A DNA stretch of 64,000 bases from Margaritifera margaritifera (Eukaryota > Mollusca > Bivalvia > Unionida > Margaritiferidae): assembly GCA_029931535.1 (NCBI GenBank), contig JAQPZY010001490.1, forward strand, positions 537,001-601,000. Reading direction: 5' to 3'. Under the pieces are notes generated by a model. That model ran no database searches. It was not told where the DNA came from and worked only from the letters and a program-made list of their open reading frames with translations. Made by a program: the position numbers and the translations under genes. Every line of letters starts with the position of its first letter. The stretch's first letter is position 1. Shown in pieces: positions 40,551 to 52,060 of the stretch.

Positions 40551-41138
40551 TATATCTAGTGATTACCGCATAATACTAAAACTAAATCGTTCTTCAGTTC
40601 CAGTTACATTCTTGAAAAGAACATATCTCAACGTTAAAGATCTCAACTTCGGTGCAACATTTCAGCCTATGAATTACGCGAAGCATTTCACAGTACTGGA
40701 TGGAGAAAAACGGGCTCTACAGGTACAGTGTAAATTGCTAATTAGTAAATTCCCATGCTATTTTTATTTCTTTATTTTCTTCGCATATATATATGTTTTT
40801 AATGTGCTTTTGAGTCATTATGTTTCATACGAAACACATAAGAGGCATACTATGCACTTATCTGAGCGTTTCCTGATGATACAAAGGGAAGAATTCATGA
40901 AATGTAATCACTCTTTTATTATTTTGCACATAAATATTGATATTAAAATAACTTTGTATGTTTATTGTCGCCAGGTATTTTTGAAAGTGTGGTGGTAAAC
41001 ACGTGCAAGAAGTTCGGCCCTGTAACCGGCACGACTTCGTCTAACTAGTATTTTCCTTTTAAGTTACTGCTTACGCTTTCTGAATTGCGGAGGAGTGTTT
41101 ATGTAACATTAATTGTTGTTTAAAAGTCATCGAATAAA
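40551..41138. other. Open frame of uncertain nature
   Basis: The plus-strand open frame 40483-40998 starts in the 50-bp repeat. Its middle (SDYRIILKLN, then TYLNVKDLN) weakly resembles the end of LINE endonuclease domains. This is not enough to call a gene. Confidence 0.25.
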
Positions 41139-41206
41139 GTGAAGTGTGGCTTGGAAGGTGTATGAAGGACTGAGGAACCTACATAAAACTGTAGTAATCT
41201 CAATGC
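41139..41206. repeat. Short direct repeat, left copy
   Basis: 'ggtgtatgaaggactgagga' plus 'acctacataaaactgtagtaatc' closely matches 42286-42331 about 1.1 kb to the right. The two copies bracket a stretch without a recognised gene. Confidence 0.75.
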
Positions 41207-42281
41207 AGCCTATTGATCTTGCGATAACATTGCTTATTTTGAAATTATATAAAAAATACTTAATTTCCATAAAAAGGGTAGTGTAGAAGTGGATAGACCC
41301 CAGCCTCCTCAAAATATATCCCCTCCCCCCACCCCCTTTTGTTTTCTGATACGGAAAACTCGTGACGAAATTTATGTATCCTGGAACTAATTGACAGGGA
41401 AATGTTGGACCTTGACACTATCTCACCTTTGGATATAAAACAGATCCTCTAATACAGCGTGACTTTGCAATTTGTGGCTTGGGTGATTTCTTTAATTCTT
41501 TTTCTCCCTTTGTATGATAAAAAAGAAAACAGTGTGTCAACTATAGAAAACTTAATGCTACTATGTGCGGGAAAACACATTTGATGGAAAAGAAAATAAG
41601 ATTAAAACTTGCTATCGCATAAGTACAACCAATCAAGACATTTAATTTTCTTACTTATTAAATTCAAGTTGATGTGGAAGTATACATAATATAACTCCTT
41701 GCAGTGCTAATTTACCTTTTGTCTTTCTTTTTTGTCTCCAGAAAGGGCTACTAAAGTTCCCCTTGCCCTTCGCCCCGTTCGTATCGGCGAATATTTTCCT
41801 TAGTTTTCTCCAGGCCCCTCTGCAGTTGTTAACCATATCTACATGTAACTAAATAAAAGCACAATATTGCTGAAATTTGATTGAAAACAATTAAGTTTTT
41901 TTTCCAACTTTTTAATTTTTTTTTAAACCAATCATCTGCATATCAATTTCCATTCAGAGTGAGCGGCTTTGATAATGTCAGTCCCGTGCGATATTTGGAA
42001 CTCAGAATACCTTTCGGTAATCTTGACTAGTTTCATCCAAATAAATGCTGGGATACTGGATGAGGCTATATTTTGCAAAGAGGTGAATACTATAGGAATG
42101 ACCCATCTCGCTTAGACGTTTGTTTAGGTAAGTATCCGAATGCGACCGAACGGTGTGAAGAAGCTTACTCCAGCACGCAGAAATTGATTAATTCGCCTAT
42201 AGAAGTGCGCTAGGGTACATTGTAAGTTAAGAAAGTCCTAACTACCGTTCACTCAGAATAAAAATGAATATAATATTGTTC
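41207..42281. other. No gene recognised
   Basis: Spacer between two short direct repeats; no coding signature. Confidence 0.4.
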
Positions 42282-42333
42282 GCTTGAGGTGTATGGAGGT
42301 CTGAGGAGCCTACATAAAACTGTAATAATCCAA
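42282..42333. repeat. Short direct repeat, right copy
   Basis: Second copy of the 41139-41206 phrase, ending just before the tyrosine recombinase relic. Confidence 0.75.
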
Positions 42334-42339
42334 ACATGT

Positions 42340-43325
42340 AAGTGGCTAAACCAGCTTTTTGGCTGACTGTCTTTCACGTTTGTATATTTCCAAATTCAAC
42401 ATCTATACCTCTACACCTGCAACCAAGGAACTTGTTAACTCATTACATGCATTGCTTGCAGCATCTCTTGCCCCAGGAACTAAACAAACGTATCTCAGAA
42501 TATGGCAAGCTTTCAAACAATTTTCATTGAGTATTTTTTCTTCTACCTTTTACGTTCCATTGTCAGTGTCACGTGTGTGTCTCTTTGTAGCTTACCTACA
42601 CAAAACCTTATATAGACAGAAAACAATTTCAGCTTATCTCACTGCAATTGCCTAATAATGTTCATAAATTGCTAAGTTTCCCTGATCCTCCTGCATCGTT
42701 TTGGATTAACAAATTAGCCACAGGGTCATATCGGTTGCAACCATACTTTGATTTGGGTCTATCCATTACAGTACCAATCTTAGTAGACTAGTGTCATTCC
42801 TTGCACTTACAACTAGTACCCATTTTGAATTGCTTCTCATCCAGTCCATGTTTATCTTTGCGTTTCATGCCGTACCTAGGATTGGTGAGATAACTACTGC
42901 ATCTACATCAGTTAGCCTTCTGCTTCTCACAGCTATTGATCTCAATCTCATATGCAATCCAAAATCAGTCAACGTCACTTTCCGCAACTTTAAGCATAAT
43001 ACTGCTGGATGGCCTCATCGTACAACTTTACAAATGGACAGACTCGGGTTTCACCTGTTCGAGTCTTGCTTGATTATTTGCTCAAACGTGGAAATCTCCC
43101 TGGGCTCTCTTTTCTGTTTCTCAAGCGCACCCCTTTCCACGCTCAGTGTTTGACTGCCAACTCCATTGTAGTTCGAACTGTTGGGGCCTAGATAGTTCTC
43201 ATTACAAAAGTCATAGTTTTCAAATAGGGGCGGCGATTACAAAAGCCAACTAGGCTATTCTGATTCTCAAATTTGCGCTTATGGTTATTGGCACTCAAAC
43301 GCTTTAAAAACATACAGTCGAAGCT
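42340..43325 (+). pseudogene. DIRS/Ngaro-type tyrosine recombinase relic
   Basis: The first frame (42359) opens with ADCLSR. In DIRS-like elements this motif closes the RNase H segment before the recombinase. It continues into a core-binding-like region (APGTKQTYLRIWQAFKQFS). After shifts, LLIQSMFIFAFHAVPRIGE carries the first catalytic Arg in the R-x-G-E context. A further frame near 43225-43320 reads SQICAYGYWHSNAFKTY, which fits the terminal His/Trp and Tyr region. At least three frameshifts and several stops separate the pieces, so it is inactive. No reverse transcriptase was recognised upstream. An alternative is a Crypton, but the ADCLSR start favours a DIRS/Ngaro retroelement. Confidence 0.75.
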
Positions 43326-44085
43326 GTACAACGTGACTTCAACCAGCATATACTACTTGGTTACAGGCTTTTACTTTCTTTTGATCTGCTCCCTATCTTT
43401 CAGTAAGATATTCGAAATTAACATCAGATATATTTCCATGCTGTTTCACAATGACGAGATTGCGTCTTGTGTCTGGTATAAGTACTACCACCTCAACATG
43501 AATCACCGTGTAATTATTATTCTATACTTTAATTCACGCCTGCATTCCCATTCTCATGATTTCGACATATAGTGAGGAATATATCCGCCATCTAAAGCTT
43601 TTCTGCATTGGCTTAGGGGTACTTATATTCCATAATGCTACTCCTGGCTTATTAATGATGATTTCATTCAGCTTCGGCCCATCTGCGTCAACCGATGGGT
43701 CACAGTTTATCAGCTGACACATTTGATTTGCTTTAATTTAATTTTCATTCTGCATTTAAATTTTGTAACACGTCTGCTCCACTACTTATGTATATATGTT
43801 TGTTTGTTTTTTGCATTGGGTACAACTGTGGTATGGTTGATACTAAAAACAGTGTATTGGAGCTTGTCTTAAGGACCACTGTAATTAAAGACCACCTGTC
43901 TTCAAAGACCACATTCTCAGTGCACACATTCACTAATTATATAGTGTTATGACCTCTCTCGAGAGACCACCTGCTTGAGAGACCATGATTTTTTGGCGGA
44001 ATGGGTGCTTTCTCATGACAGATTCTACTGTAATTGGGTTTCAATGTTGCAACAGTGAAATGGCTGTTTGTTTACCTCATATGCA
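43326..44085. other. No gene; short 'gaccac' repeats
   Basis: The phrase 'gaccac' recurs at about 43874, 43889, 43906, 43964 with variable spacing, a pattern of an old dispersed repeat. Nothing else is supported. Confidence 0.4.
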
Positions 44086-44089
44086 AAGT

Positions 44090-44440
44090 AAGTTTTCAAT
44101 AATTGATTTTGTAAGATATTTGCTTATGGAATTGACGCAATTTGTGGTTTTTAAGTTGTTGTTTGTTATTGTTGTTGTTGTTTTAAAGACGTGCATTACT
44201 TGCTTCTAACTTGATGTAATATGCATGCCAGAAGCACTATAGAGTTATGCACATGCATATTTAGACAATTTGCCAAGCAATTATTCATTTGATCCAAAAT
44301 AGCATCCTATGCTGAAATCTTTCTTTTGCTTTGTGCTGACAGCTTTTATAAACGTTTGTATTCTGTCTTTTCTACATTCTCCCTATATGTTTTTTTTTTC
44401 ATTAGTTACTAAGAGACAGGCGTGACATAAATATAAAAGC
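44090..44440. repeat. Diverged duplicated block, copy 1
   Basis: Matches 45050-45390 in direct orientation. Anchors: 'attacttgc.tctaac', 'tatgcaca', 'cattcatttgat/ac', 'tttcttttg.tttgtg.tga', 'ctgtctttcctacattc.ccct', 'attagttactaaga'. Confidence 0.8.
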
Positions 44441-45049
44441 TTTTTGCAATAACATAATCTATGTAAACGAATGGCTCCCCTGTTGAACTTCCCTATGAAG
44501 GCCTCTCTTTTTCAGCCCCACTTAGACTTCCACTCGCCAGGAAGAGAACTGCGCTGATTGGCTGAAATGCAGTTCATGGAGATCATCTTTATTTTCCTGC
44601 ATTCATAATTAGCACGGGTTCAAAGTCAACAGTGAAAATAAAGCATTTTTGCATTTTTCAACGTCCAAATTTTGAATTTTAGCCTCCACCTCCCTTTGGC
44701 TTCATAGGTGACTCCTTTATTATTGTAGACAGAGAGAACAGTGTTATGTTATTTATTTAAGCTTTACTTATAAATATAATACTTAACTTACGATTTTAAA
44801 GATTATGTATAGATAAACGTGTTTTCAACTGAGGTACAACAGTTTCTTGAAAACAGGGGTGGAAATGGCCTGACTATGGCAGATGGGTTCAAATGTTTTT
44901 GGCTTATATTCTTAAACTATTTGTCTGATCAGTGTCAACTGTTGATGATACTAGATACGTAACGTAGATTGCATTGTTCTTGAGCTTTTTGTCTGTTTTG
45001 CTTTTCGTTTGTAATTTTAATGTTTGCTCACCTCAAATAGCTTTTTGGG
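44441..45049. other. No gene recognised
   Basis: AT-rich spacer between the two copies of a duplicated block. Confidence 0.4.
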
Positions 45050-45390
45050 CTCTGCAGAGTACATTTTTCAAGAACTGATGTTTGCTCATGGAATGATATG
45101 CAATTAATATATCGGTGGTCATACAGTTTTGTCTTAAAGAAGTGGATTACTTGCCTCTAACTTTTTTGTCTAGTAATGCACGAAGCATTATGGATGTATG
45201 CACATTTATATCCAGATCATCTGCGAAGTGTCTCATTCATTTGACACTATATAGTACTCTATCAGCAAATGTTTCTTTTGTTTTGTGTTGACTGTTTCTA
45301 TTTTTCTGTCTTTCCTACATTCCCCCTGTCGGTTTTTTTCCTTTGATATTAGTTACTAAGATAAAGGCATGTCATACAAGTATATTAATG
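45050..45390. repeat. Diverged duplicated block, copy 2
   Basis: Second copy, about 960 bp right of the first. Order and spacing of the anchors are conserved despite many substitutions. Confidence 0.8.
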
Positions 45391-46198
45391 ATCAAAGGAG
45401 TATGTGTTGAAAAGAAGATTGTTATAGCTACTTCTACTTTGTTTATTAGATATTCATTTTGTTGTATATATTTCTTGTTTGCGTCATTATTTGATTGTAT
45501 CATGCATGTGTGTTACGGCATCAATATTTGCATGACAGTATTAGTAAAGAAATGTTTGAATCCGATATTGCATACGCTAATGAGACTTTTGTTCAAGTCC
45601 TATTCACATGAATAGGTAACCTAAAGTCTGCTTACCTAATTAATTTCTATTATCGAAGAACCAAATACATAAAATATACTATTTTCTTTTCTTGTATTTC
45701 TTCACTCCTTCGGACTTATTCCCATTTTAAATGAGGATAATTATCTGTAAGCATTTGTATGTAGAGTCTCATATCAATAAAAAGTGTTGTTTCGTCATAC
45801 ACATGCATCTAATAGCTTGTTTCACTCATTAATTTGTTCGTAAGCTATCTATGTTTTATTTGGATCTTCTTATTTATCTTCTAATTCTTAACTCCTCTTT
45901 TTTAATATTATCCTTAACTTAAAACAACTTTATATATGTATATATGTATGATACACACTTTTTATTGCATACCCATTTAATCTTACATGCTTGATCTGGC
46001 GTTCGATACAGCTGTTCAATCCGTATGTCCGTATCACACACCCAGATTTGAACTACTTGAGTGCCTTCTTTGACGTCCGGGCGTAGATATTTTTAGACGC
46101 AGTGAATCGAACTTTTATAAATCCATTCATACAGTAAATCTAAAAACATTTCGAAAGCGTAAAAAAGGGGTTATGCAATAATGTATACTGTGAATTAG
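45391..46198. other. No gene recognised
   Basis: AT-rich sequence. The open frame 45343-45615 has no domain signature. Confidence 0.4.
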
Positions 46199-46895
46199 TT
46201 TATTATCGCTTCTCCTCTCACACTACCTGGAAAATTGTATTGAAACTTTGTAGACTATGTACGTGGTTGTGCAAATGCATGATAAGGGTTTTTGCTTTTT
46301 TCATCTGACTCATTTTTTTAATATTTGTAAAACAAAGAGGTATTTATCATCGTTTCTCCTCCTACATCGCTTGAAGGATTTTATTAAACTTTGTAGGCAA
46401 TATTTGTGCTTGGTGCAGATTCGTAATAATGTTTAATTTTTCTTCTGCGGGAAATTGCTTGAAAATTTGTCAGAAAGAGGAGGATTTTAAGCCCTCAGCA
46501 CGTCACTTTTCTTCTCCTACACTGGTTGAATGATAGTATTGAAATCTGTGGGCTAGATGTATGCCCGGTGTAGATGCGCAATCAAGTTTTACTTTTCCCT
46601 CAGGTCCATTCATGGGAAAATTTCTTGAAATGTTTTCCAGAAATGGAGTGTTTTGGGATTTTAATTCATCATCTCTTGTTCGATTACACAATGCTCGGAA
46701 AATTTGTGTTTAAACTTTGTAGACTAGGTACGTGGGTGTGTAAATGCGCGATAAGGTTTTATCTTTTTTCCTCTGACACATTTTTTGGGAAATGTCGTGA
46801 AAAGTTGTCAGAAAGGGGTATTTTGAGAACTGTGTTCTTCATTGCCTCTCCCCAAACACCACATGCAGGATTTGAATGAAATTTAACACCTTTTG
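46199..46895. repeat. Diverged tandem array, about 145-172 bp period, 4 copies plus a partial fifth
   Basis: Each unit begins 'tctcctc.cacta', then '.tgaaactttgtagacta.gtacgtgg.tgtg.aaatgcg.gataagg' with the inner part interrupted by differences, and ends 'gggaaattgcttgaaaa..tgtcagaaag'. Starts fall near 46208, 46357, 46509, 46675 and 46845. Open frames inside are not genes. Confidence 0.85.
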
Positions 46896-48154
46896 AATGG
46901 GGCAGAAAGTAGCAAAGCCAGTAGTGAAAATAAAAGTATGGTCTAAGTTGGTGATTACGATGGTGGTAGAAAAAGTGGTACTAGTGTCATTGACATGGGT
47001 AATATCAAAGGAAGATGTAATGGTGGTGATGGTGAATATGATGGTTGTGGTAATAGTGGTGGTAATGCTGTGGTGCCAGATGTATTAGTAGCGTATATAG
47101 TAGCAGTTGATGTTGTTCTGGTTGTGAAAGTAGTGACATATGTTTTAATAAAGTGATTCCCAGCTTGTATATTTAAATTATCATTTTTAAGTAACAAATA
47201 ATTGGTTCCTCATATAGAGTTTAAACTTGAGCGTTCGCATAGTGGTAACAATATCACGGTTGAGATCGCAGAAGGATATTATCGTTCCAAAAACAGGTTG
47301 TCATACCTTATTGACAACAGCAGGATAATTAATTCTTCGAAATCAGTGGATGTCAAAAGGCTGCAATGATCTTAAAATTACCTTATAATTTGAAGACTAT
47401 GGTGTAAATGCCAAACGATTTTGTTTAAATTGCCTAAGGTGATATTCGCCCTTAATGCGCAAATATTTCTTTGTCAAAGTAAGAAGTCGTTTTTATGCTT
47501 ATTTCACCATACAATGTATTTTCCACATTCTTTCAAGAAGGATATAAATGTATAATGTCAAAAATAAAATCATTAAGAGTTCCTGAAGAAAATGGGTGTT
47601 TACATATTTTGTTAGTTCTTCATTTATTTCAGTAATCTGCTGATATTTAGCGATAATATGTCTGATTGCAACTTACAAAGTTAAGTTTTCAACTGAGATA
47701 TTCGCACTAATGTGCATACAATTCAATTATAATTAATGAATTTCAAAGTTCTTTACCTGGGACACCCCTAAATACCCTTGGATTTTCAATGATACAGTAG
47801 GTCGATCTAAGATTCCAGGAATCCGCTTCCCTATAAAGAACAATCGACATTTTTGTAACTCTAACAGAAAAGACTTTTGCAGGGAACTTTCTGCCCTAAT
47901 ACGGTGTCAAAGAATATTATTACTTTAATACAGAGATTGACAGGAATTTTTGTTTTAAACCAGTGTCAGGAAATATCGTTGTTGATGATCTATAGTCAGT
48001 CTGCCCAAACAAATCTCATATGATTCCCAGAGAGAGAGAGAGAGAGAGAATCAGTTGGACCCGCCCCTCATTCCAGAGATCGTACGTTTGATTATATTAC
48101 TATTTGGTTTTATCAATATTGAGAATTATGTCTAATAACCTAAGAAAACAATTA
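46896..48154. other. No gene recognised
   Basis: Includes a GTGGTGAT-rich patch at 46955-47070 and a short (GA)n tract at 48030-48050. No supported coding region. Confidence 0.4.
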
Positions 48155-48320
48155 AAGCTTAGATAGTGCAGCCGTAGCGCTCGCTTTGCATTTCTGCAGT
48201 CCAGGATTCGATACCTGAAAGAGCAATGGCAGGTGGTTGCCAATCTGAGGTCGGTGATTTCATCCAGGTTCTCCGGTTTCCTCCACCATGAAAGACCACA
48301 TTATGTCAACATTTAAGACA
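48155..48320 (+). mobile_element. tRNA-derived SINE
   Basis: A-box-like 'tagtgcagccgtagcgctcgc', B-box 'ggattcgatacc' (48204-48215), then a body with 'ccaggttctccggtttcctc', a phrase also seen in altered form in the SINE at 62.9 kb. No clear target duplication. Confidence 0.7.
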
Positions 48321-48985
48321 CCGAGAGTGCGTTTAATTTGGAACAACTTGTTATTCAATTGGCGTAAAATAAATAAAATTTTATATAAAAAAAAACTTAG
48401 AGGATGAAGTATTGAGCGTAAGCTATTCATAAAGATTGAGGTGCATGGCAAAGTGTACTGCGTTGTTTTTATTTGTTTGAGAACGAAACCGTGAATGAAT
48501 CAATAAAAAAGATAGAAAGAAACAAAGAAAAACAGGCGGGCATAGGCACAAACAAATATGTAGAAGGATATATACAACGCAGGAAATAAACACAGATTGA
48601 TTCATTGATGGGGTGATTGATTTGGTTGACATACAGTAAGACAAAGATGTTATCTGCAGAAAAAGAACGGCGAACAAACAGGTGGACAGAGATATATTTA
48701 ACAGATACATAGTGGATAGGTACCTTGGTATTTTGACATATTGTTAGATATATAGACAGGCATATGGTAGACAGAGAAAGAAAGAAAGATATAGTGAACG
48801 AACGAATGAACAAAAGATAGATAGATAGAGAGATAGATAGATAGTTGCGTAGGTAGATAATTGGATTACTAGACAAAATAAAAAAACAGGTGGATGGACA
48901 TATGGTAAATATACAGGTTAACACATAAATGAAGAAAAGAGAAGAGTTTGCAGTTGGAATAAATAACTGATCAAGAAATTAATTT
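48321..48985. other. No gene; GATA/GAAA-rich simple sequence
   Basis: Contains 'agatagatag' runs at about 48817-48845. The open frames on the minus strand follow the low-complexity sequence. Confidence 0.45.
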
Positions 48986-48999
48986 TTAAAAAATATATA

Positions 49000-49690
49000 T
49001 TTTAGTATGGGCAAAAAGTAACTTTTGGGCCACCTGATAAAGGTTCCTTTTGACCGTTTGCGCGAATCGAGAGTGAAGCTCACGGCGCCCGTGGATGTTC
49101 ACCGGATAGAAACCCCCACCTGGGACGGTGATAGTGTCGCTGTTGTTGCTGAGGACGAACCCGTCCACATTCTGCGTCACGCTCCAGCGGTAGAACTAAG
49201 ACGCGCTTGGTCCTGCAGTCCCACCGACCGCCAGTTTAGGTCGCCGGCCATGGTGTCGTTAGCCTTTGCCACCCGGACAGCTACATGCCGCGGCCATTTC
49301 GTCCAACCGCGCGATCATGGCGTCGAAGTGTTTTTTTCCAGCCACATCTGTGTCGTAGGCGTACCTTTTGCTGCCGTGTCCTGGTCGTCGACGTAATTTT
49401 TCACCTCCGCATCTTTATCGTCGGCGTACTTCTTTGCGTCTGCGTCTTCGTAGTCAACGTATCGGTTTGTGGTGACATGTTTGGGTCGAACGGGGTCGGT
49501 CACGTTGTGTAGGATCGGCCTGGCAGCCTTCTCTGCCTGCGGCAAATCGAACGGTTTGCCTCCATCACGCAGCGTGCCGTCAGCCTGGAAGATGGCGAGG
49601 TTGCCTGGCGCCACAACGCAGACCGGGTGAGTCAACAGCGAGGAGAGGTCCACACCGGAAGCCTTCAGGTTCCCGACATTTTGGGCGATT
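49000..49690 (-). pseudogene. Fibre-like virion protein relic
   Basis: The minus strand from 49653 reads a hydrophilic segment with an internal repeat of the form K-x-Y-x-D-D-x-D-A (RYVDYEDADAKKYADD, then KNYVDDQDTAAK). Such repeats are common in fibre or tail-fibre stalks. After a frameshift near 49315 the protein-like sequence continues (ARLDEMAAACSCPGG), and a final piece reads VDGFVLSNNSDTITVPGGG. At least two shifts and one stop break it. The fibre role is inferred from the repeat and the position next to capsid-like pieces. Confidence 0.4.
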
Positions 49691-49880
49691 ACAACCGTGT
49701 CATTTAGTCGAAGGGTGAATGGGTCACCACCACGGATCTGGCGGAAGTACGCAACAAGCTCTGGCGGCGGGGCAAGGTCATTTGGGCCGCCAGGTGACCA
49801 GCCGCACCAACTGCGCCGAGGGTCGCCGCTTTGCCAGCGGCCACTAGGACTGGGATCATCGTCGCCTTGGCAGTAATCGC
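49691..49880 (-). pseudogene. Unknown virion-like piece
   Basis: A frame reading IRGGDPFTLRLNDTVVIAQN leads into the start of the fibre-like piece, and an adjacent frame shows an Ala/Gly-rich hydrophobic stretch (LVAAGKAATLGAVGAAGH). It may be the N-terminal part of the fibre-like protein. I do not recognise a family. Confidence 0.35.
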
Positions 49881-49919
49881 CAGAGAATAGAATAATGTTA
49901 GATAGAAGTCACACTCCTT

Positions 49920-51015
49920 TTACCTGGCCTTTAGGGCAGTGACGGAAGTATTAAAGTTGACGCCGCGCTCGGACTTGCGGGCCGCTCGGAGGCGCTTAGT
50001 CTGTGCTGTAGGGCTACAAATACGTGCGATACCCTGCTTGACGCTGAAATGCCAGAAGAACTGGCCGAAGATCGCGCTCTGTTGGGTGTGTCTGGTCATG
50101 GCCTGGAAGGAGAGGATACTCTGCCACCCTGGCATGAAGTTAAGCGTGTTGGTTTCCACCTCAAGCACCGGCGTCACGGTCGGCACCCACAAGGCGAGCT
50201 TCAAGAGCGTGATATTGCCTTTTTCCGCTGCATTGGCGCGGAATATGTCGTCGTCGTCGGTGGTTTTGCGAGTCAGCGACACAATGTGCTTGGCGCCACA
50301 TATTAACTTGAGCACGTCTCTGCAGAAGCTAAATATATCCGTCCATGGGATGACTTAGGAAAAGTTGATGTGCATGTCAAAGAACCCCTTTCGTATCGCA
50401 AAGTCCAGGTTGAAGTTAGCACTGACGGCGCCCATCGCTGACTCCATTCCTAAAGTTTTTCATGGTAAACTTGACCTCATCGCTGTAGCGGGCCAAGTCG
50501 ATGGGGACCGTGGCGACCCCGACGTGGCCTAGACAGGTCTCCATCTGGTGGTTATCAATCAGGTAACGGGCGCTGTCAAACCTCGCCATGATACCATTGT
50601 TGATGAGCGTTATTTTGTGTGCCGCGACGTAGTCGCTGTCGTCCGCCGTCTATAAGATCTGACCCATGACCTCGGGGTAGGTCTTTGAGGATAGGAAGTA
50701 TCGGGATGTGTCGTGAACCAGCAGGTCCACCCGATAATTTTGGTTGGGATCGCGGGCCTTGTTTGAATAGTATTGCAGGTAGAGGCTGCTGGGCACAGGG
50801 GACCCCATGTCGAGGGCGGGGTACTATACGCCTTGAAAAGAGGTCATCGCGTATTCTGCCCGGTTGTCGACTCTGATAAGGGGAGCGGCGCAGGCCCAAG
50901 CCCATGGCCATGTTAGAACCAAGAGCGTTCCGCATCCCTTCATTTACCAGATCATCAATCATTGGTGGACAGCATAGTTGACTGCCCTTGTTACGGATGG
51001 CATGGTTTTGGTTCA
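49920..51015 (-). pseudogene. Capsid-like protein relic (Polinton-type)
   Basis: Several frames in order give one long protein-like sequence. Near 50880-50580 it includes YYSNKARDPNQNYRVDLLVH and ITLINNG; near 50580-50460, METCLGHVGVATVPIDLARY; and from 50315, a stretch with SLTRKTTDDDDIFRANAAEK and WVPTVTPVLE. The last block resembles the conserved C-terminal half of a capsid protein family found in Polinton-like elements of animals. It contains stops at several points and at least three frame changes. The exact capsid class (major, double jelly-roll versus another virion protein) cannot be settled by eye. Confidence 0.5.
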
Positions 51016-51017
51016 TG

Positions 51018-51330
51018 ACAGAGCCAGCGTGCGGAGTCGGCCCTGCAGGGTCGCCGTGGCTTTTTCCACGATCTTCTTGCCGCTCTTGGCGGCGAGGAAC
51101 GGAAGCCCTTCCTTGAGAGCTGCCGTCTTGATGGCGCTGAAGGCGCGCTAGGCCTTGGCCGTTGGGGCAGCTGTCCTGGCTAACGCCTCCACAACCTTGG
51201 GGGCAGCACTGACGATGGATCGAAAGATGTCACGAAACTCGTCCCCGTAATGCACTCGGTATATCGGTCGTCGGTAGCCCACCACTCGTACCTGGATCGC
51301 GCACTTTGGTGCGTTCGTGACCAATGTACT
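51018..51330 (-). pseudogene. Small basic/hydrophobic minor-virion-like protein relic
   Basis: A minus-strand frame reads YGDEFRDIFRSIVSAAPKVV, then EALARTAAPTAKA, a stop, and a Lys/Ala-rich segment (AAKSGKKIVEKATATLQGR). The amphipathic, Ala/Lys-rich character and its place just upstream of the capsid-like piece fit the small membrane-active virion proteins of adenovirus-related elements. Function is inferred from position and composition only. Confidence 0.4.
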
Positions 51331-51343
51331 CGCGCCATTACTT

Positions 51344-51748
51344 CTAATATATTAAGCGAGCGCGGGGCGATCGCGATGTGATCGCGGATGGCCGATGGTG
51401 AACGTTTAGCAGTTGGCCGTACTGCAAGGTCAGCGTAAAGTGCAGGCTGTTGATGAGGAGGCTTCGGCGGGGCAGATAGACAAGCAGCGGCGGCGCAAAG
51501 ATCAGAAGCTCGCCCAGGCTCACGATAGGGGCGAAGTTATATAGCACGTAGCCGGGGCTCGCCCGTTTGCTGGTGTTGGAGTCCACGTAGGAACCGCTCA
51601 CGGCGTGGCAGGTGAGGTACACCGCGATGGTGGACGTGATCTGCGCGACGCCTAGCGCAACGTTGTAGCCCAGGCCGAGAACGCGTCCACGGGATCTACT
51701 AGAATTTTGAATAATTTGGCCACTTACATTTATAAAGCTTTTAATCAT
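51344..51748 (-). pseudogene. Virion-like protein relic, possibly penton-like
   Basis: A minus-strand open frame of 134 codons. Its GC-rich part, from about codon 18, contains VAQITSTIAVYLTCHAVSGS and RRSLLINSLHFTLTLQYGQL, a beta-rich pattern. The N-terminal residues come from adjoining AT-rich DNA and are probably not original. I do not recognise the family with certainty. Its position upstream of the minor-virion and capsid-like pieces suggests a structural protein. Confidence 0.35.
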
Positions 51749-52060
51749 AGAAATACCGTTGTATATTCATAGACCTTGTAAATATTTTGATTGACTGACC
51801 ACCATTTCAATATTAATTTGAATTACATAACTTCTTATTTTATCTTCATATTATTACCTTTAATAATCTAGATATCTCTTTCTCCTTACGGAGACATTTT
51901 GTGAATTAATCTGCTTATTTCATTTGCATTGATCTGCATCTGCATGCGTATGTAATTTCGTTTCTTACTATGATTTCTTTGTGTATTATAGACTATAGAT
52001 GATGATACCTTGTTGTTTATTGTACTATCTGCCATTCGATTTAATTCATTGAAAAAAGAT
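51749..52060. other. AT-rich insert within the viral relic
   Basis: About 310 bp of AT-rich sequence interrupts the GC-rich block. No gene or element ends were recognised. Confidence 0.5.

Noticed and set aside
40551..40735. Possible LINE endonuclease tail (SDYRIILKLN)
   Set aside because: Only a few matching residues; no catalytic residues upstream and the frame begins in a 50-bp repeat.
49025..49512. Plus-strand open frames in the GC-rich block, including those at 49939-50358 and 54133-54576
   Set aside because: Antisense or off-frame readings of the viral relic; GC-rich sequence has few stops, so long frames arise by chance.
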